From contig JASLXP010000405.1 of NCBI GenBank assembly GCA_030740295.1, positions 1 through 7,624 of the forward strand: a stretch of DNA of 7,624 nucleotides, given 5' to 3'. The stretch comes from Planctomycetota bacterium. GTDB taxonomy: Bacteria > Planctomycetota > PUPC01 > JACPCR01. The translations under genes were made by a program, and so were the position numbers. The stretch's first letter is position 1. Each line of letters opens with the position of its first letter. Positions 5,924-7,624 of this stretch are shown here, piece after piece. The notes below the pieces were generated by a model that saw only the letters and a list, made by a program, of their open reading frames with translations, did not search any database and was not told the DNA's origin.

Positions 5924-6054
5924 GCACCTCCAGTCGGTTTGCCTCACCCGACTCCCTTTCCGCGTAGTCCCTTGCTTTCGCTGGCGCGGTCTGGTCACTT
6001 GACCGCGCCGGGCATTCGGCGGCGCCCCCAGCACACCTTGGTGCTTGGAGGTGC
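5924..6054 (-). ncRNA. Candidate structured RNA leader upstream of rusA
   Basis: The 169-base gap between the DUF669 stop and the rusA ATG contains several exact inverted repeats that fit one fold. Given as plus-strand positions: a closing stem of nine pairs joins 5924-5932 with 6046-6054. Inside it lie a 5-bp hairpin 6030-6034/6041-6045, a perfect 9-bp GC-rich hairpin 5983-5991/6001-6009 with a 9-base loop, and a 6-bp hairpin 5932-5937/5948-5953. The whole resembles a multi-branched junction of about 131 bases. Competing pairings exist: GCGCCG/CGGCGC (6005-6010/6020-6025) overlaps the 9-bp hairpin, and GGTCA-CT-TGACC (5993-6004) nests in it. The transcript is assumed to be the minus strand, like the genes. 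No known riboswitch or RNA family is recognised. Alternatives are a DNA operator or origin, or chance in GC-rich sequence. Confidence 0.4.
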
Positions 6055-6062
6055 TGTGACCA

Positions 6063-6524
6063 CTATTGCCGCTGCCGTTTCCAGGGGGGCAAATCCTCGT
6101 TGGCCGATTGCTGCGGTTTGGACTGCGCGTCCTTTGACTCGAAGCCAGCGATCTCGTTCGCGATCTCGCCGGTGTCCTCGCGCCGCCGGCACTTCACCTT
6201 CAGTACGACCGGCAGATCATGAAGCTCCTGCGTGTCCGCAGGCCTGGGCACGCCGACCGCGCGGCAGAGCTGACCAAGCTGCGCACGGGCGAACTTCACC
6301 GCCTTCTCGCTCGGGTTCTTCAGGTTGAGGCGCGACCACAGGAAGCGGTTCTGGTGCTCGCCTTCAATCACCTGGAACTTCAGCTCCAGGTAACTGCCGT
6401 CGCCGGCCTTGGTCGGTTTAAATTCCGACTCCACGACAATCGCTACGTATTTGCCCGCGGGAAGCGGCTCGAAGTCGACGACGTCGTCAACGGTATCTGC
6501 ATCAAAGTTTTCAAGAACAGCCAT
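6063..6524 (-). CDS. DUF669 family phage protein (probable ssDNA-binding partner)
   Basis: 153 residues; the ATG at 6524 follows AAAGGAG six bases upstream, a strong site. The sequence has the DUF669 pattern: FDADTVD near the start, FEPLPAGKYVAIVVES (18-33), KPTKAGDGSYLELKFQVIEG (36-55), LNLKNPSEKAVKFARAQL (66-83), LCRAVGV (86-92) and NEIAGF (123-128). The C-terminal 25 residues are polar and low in complexity, ending DLPPWKRQRQ. DUF669 genes are regularly found beside Sak4-like ATPases and phage helicases. A single-strand-binding or annealing-cofactor role has been suggested by this context, but I know of no firm function. It starts 12 bases after the Sak4-like gene stops. Confidence 0.88.
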   Translation of the reverse strand: MAVLENFDADTVDDVVDFEPLPAGKYVAIVVESEFKPTKAGDGSYLELKFQVIEGEHQNRFLWSRLNLKNPSEKAVKFARAQLGQLCRAVGVPRPADTQELHDLPVVLKVKCRRREDTGEIANEIAGFESKDAQSKPQQSANEDLPPWKRQRQ

Positions 6525-6536
6525 GTGTGGCTCCTT

Positions 6537-7358
6537 TCAGAATGAGGGATCGGGATTGAAAGTTTCATCGCCTGCCGGGCCGGGTCCGCCGCGGGGGCCT
6601 TCAGGGCATGACGTGCCATCCGCGCCCTGGAAGTAATGAGCGTAGGCAGACCATTCGAGCGGGAGCTCGTCGGGCAGGTTGAGCCGATTCTTGGCAATGA
6701 AGGCAGGGCGTTCGGAAGTGCGCAGGACGCGCTCCCCGGTGCCGATGCCCTGGGTGCGTTTGCGGCTGAAGCCTTCGTCGCTCTGCTTGGTAAAGACCTT
6801 GTAGGTCGCAAACAGAACTTCGTCGGACCACTCTTGAAGGAGCGCAGAGGCGAGCTTGTGCAACTTCGGCACGAAGCGGTCGTAAGGCTCGGTCTCTGGA
6901 TTTTCGTAGCGCTCGACCTTCGTGTGCGCGAGCAAGACGATGGTCATGCCCTTCTCGTTGCGCAGCGCGCCAAGGCCATCGAGCACCTGACGCCAGTAGA
7001 CGAGCGCGAACGAGTAGCCCTTTGCGTAGCCAATCGATTCGATGCTGTCCACGTTATGCTTCTTGCAGACCTCTTCCCAGATGAGTCTTTCGAGCCAATC
7101 GACGGTATCAATGACCACGGTCTGGTAGGGATGCTCTTCGGTGTAGAGTTCGGCCAGCGCCTGCATCACTTCGTCGAACGTGGTCGCCAGCGGAAAGCTG
7201 TCGCAGTCGATGTTGGCCAGGCCGTCTTCCGTCTGAATGAAGATAGCCTTCGCCGCCTGAGCAGCCCAGGAAGATTTGCCAATGCCGTGTTGACCCATAA
7301 GTGTTACCCGGCGTGGTGCCAAGACTGGCCCCCTGTGGATTCGATTCATCATTACCAT
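6537..7358 (-). CDS. Sak4-like RecA-fold ATPase (phage nucleotide-binding protein, AAA_24 type)
   Basis: 273 residues; the ATG at 7358 has AAAGGAG six bases upstream. Walker A is GQHGIGKSS (22-30), Walker B TVVIDTVDWLE (80-90) with D84, and a sensor-like segment TIVLLAHTKVERYENPET spans 139-156. Phage proteins of this layout, annotated as ATP-binding or AAA_24, include Sak4. Sak4 of phage HK620 is known as a remote RecA homologue with single-strand annealing activity that is stimulated by its cognate SSB. The neighbours here fit that role: DUF669 immediately downstream, then RusA and a helicase. The C-terminal 35 residues are G/P-rich and end NPDPSF. A non-recombinase ATPase role in replication cannot be excluded. 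No promoter is visible in the short space to the upstream terminator-like hairpin. Confidence 0.87.
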   Translation of the reverse strand: MVMMNRIHRGPVLAPRRVTLMGQHGIGKSSWAAQAAKAIFIQTEDGLANIDCDSFPLATTFDEVMQALAELYTEEHPYQTVVIDTVDWLERLIWEEVCKKHNVDSIESIGYAKGYSFALVYWRQVLDGLGALRNEKGMTIVLLAHTKVERYENPETEPYDRFVPKLHKLASALLQEWSDEVLFATYKVFTKQSDEGFSRKRTQGIGTGERVLRTSERPAFIAKNRLNLPDELPLEWSAYAHYFQGADGTSCPEGPRGGPGPAGDETFNPDPSF

Positions 7359-7382
7359 CGGTTTCTCCTTTCGATGTGGTTA

Positions 7383-7412
7383 GAAAATGGTGAGACGAAC
7401 TTTCGCCTCACC
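7383..7412 (-). terminator. Rho-independent terminator-like hairpin between the partial gene and the Sak4-like gene
   Basis: On the minus strand GGTGAGGCGA pairs with TCGTCTCACC (ten pairs, one G-U) around the loop AAGT, and ATTTTC follows directly. The stop codon of the upstream gene (7410-7408) lies inside the first arm. The T-run is short (four), so termination may be partial. The plus strand lacks a T-run after the hairpin, so it works in the gene direction only. Confidence 0.65.
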
Positions 7413-7623
7413 CAAAACTCCTGAACATTTGATTCGTGATTCCCTCTTTAAAAAGCGGCCACGGAACGCAGATGTTGCGGGTGACGTAGCCGTGGTTGAA
7501 CGCATCAATGGGCCAAGAACAGTCGGGGTGATACGCCCAGTCCTCGAAGTTCTCAGCGAGTGCCATGCGCATGAGCTCGAAGGGCAACAGATAGATTTCT
7601 GGCCTGTCCTCAAAGTAGTAGAG
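7408..7623 (-). CDS. Unknown phage protein, C-terminal 71 residues (partial)
   Basis: The frame enters at the right edge and ends at a TGA at 7410-7408. The visible part starts LYYFEDRPEIYLLPFELMR and ends FKEGITNQMFRSFG. It is rich in aromatic residues (five F, three W, four Y or more), with EDWAYHPDCSWPIDAFNHG in the middle, which looks like a genuine folded protein rather than a shadow frame. Codon choice (GAG, GAC, CTG, TTC, ATC) agrees with the neighbouring genes. I do not recognise the family and no catalytic motif is evident. Its position upstream of the recombination genes suggests an early phage function. The N-terminus is outside the window. Confidence 0.6.
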   Translation of the reverse strand, partial: LYYFEDRPEIYLLPFELMRMALAENFEDWAYHPDCSWPIDAFNHGYVTRNICVPWPLFKEGITNQMFRSFG

Positions 7624-7624
7624 G

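Noticed and set aside
5924..6054. Cloverleaf-like arrangement suggesting a tRNA
   Set aside because: The length (about 131 bases), arm lengths and loops do not match a tRNA, and no T-loop consensus is present; kept only as a structured RNA candidate.
6636..7424. 262-codon plus-strand open frame
   Set aside because: Antisense to the well-supported Sak4-like ATPase, with no domain and no plausible ribosome binding site seen.
1..7624. CRISPR array, integrase, attachment site or rRNA
   Set aside because: None found: no regularly spaced identical repeats with unique spacers, no recombinase motifs, and no rRNA-like sequence.

Overview
The window looks like the DNA replication and recombination module of a tailed bacteriophage or prophage. 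Every gene I can support is on the minus strand, so transcription runs from base 7624 towards base 1. Genes are tightly packed, with good Shine-Dalgarno sites, one clear ATGA stop/start overlap and a second one implied. Base composition is moderately GC-rich by eye. The gene set (Sak4-like RecA-fold ATPase, DUF669, RusA, SF2 helicase with a zinc ribbon, prim-pol/DUF3987 protein, ParB-like domain typical of ParB-methyltransferase fusions) is typical of siphovirus-like phages. The host cannot be fixed from the window; a proteobacterial or other Gram-negative host is only a guess.

Layout in transcription order. (1) 7623-7408: C-terminal end of an unrecognised protein, whose stop codon sits inside an intrinsic-terminator-like hairpin (7412-7383). 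(2) 7358-6537: Sak4-like ATPase. (3) 6524-6063: DUF669 protein, a likely ssDNA-binding partner. (4) 6062-5894: a 169-base gap with a striking set of nested inverted repeats, a candidate structured RNA leader. (5) 5893-5375: RusA-type Holliday junction resolvase with an unusual N-terminal extension. (6) 5378-3684: SF2 DEAD/DEAH helicase with a zinc ribbon and a C-terminal tail like that of bacterial SSB. (7) 3675-1384: prim-pol plus DUF3987 helicase-like protein. (8) 1383-756: 628 bases without a convincing gene. It holds an AT-rich, iteron-like cluster of CAAAAAGT motifs with a perfect 13-bp inverted repeat (possible origin or operator), smaller hairpins, a 31-bp near-perfect palindrome that could terminate transcription in both directions, and an operator-like palindrome. 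(9) 755-479: small MazG-like/DUF1599-like phage protein with an apparent one-base frame disruption near its end. (10) 482-1: N-terminal ParB-like domain, probably of a ParB-DNA methyltransferase fusion, cut by the window edge.

How the genes may work together (inference from families): the prim-pol/DUF3987 protein would open and prime DNA, the SF2 helicase would remodel forks or recombination intermediates and may dock on SSB-binding host proteins through its tail, Sak4 with DUF669 would anneal single strands, and RusA would resolve the junctions. The last two genes look like a separate unit concerned with nucleotides and DNA modification. The least explained parts are the structured segment before rusA, the repeat-rich region after the primase gene, and the helicase's SSB-like tail.
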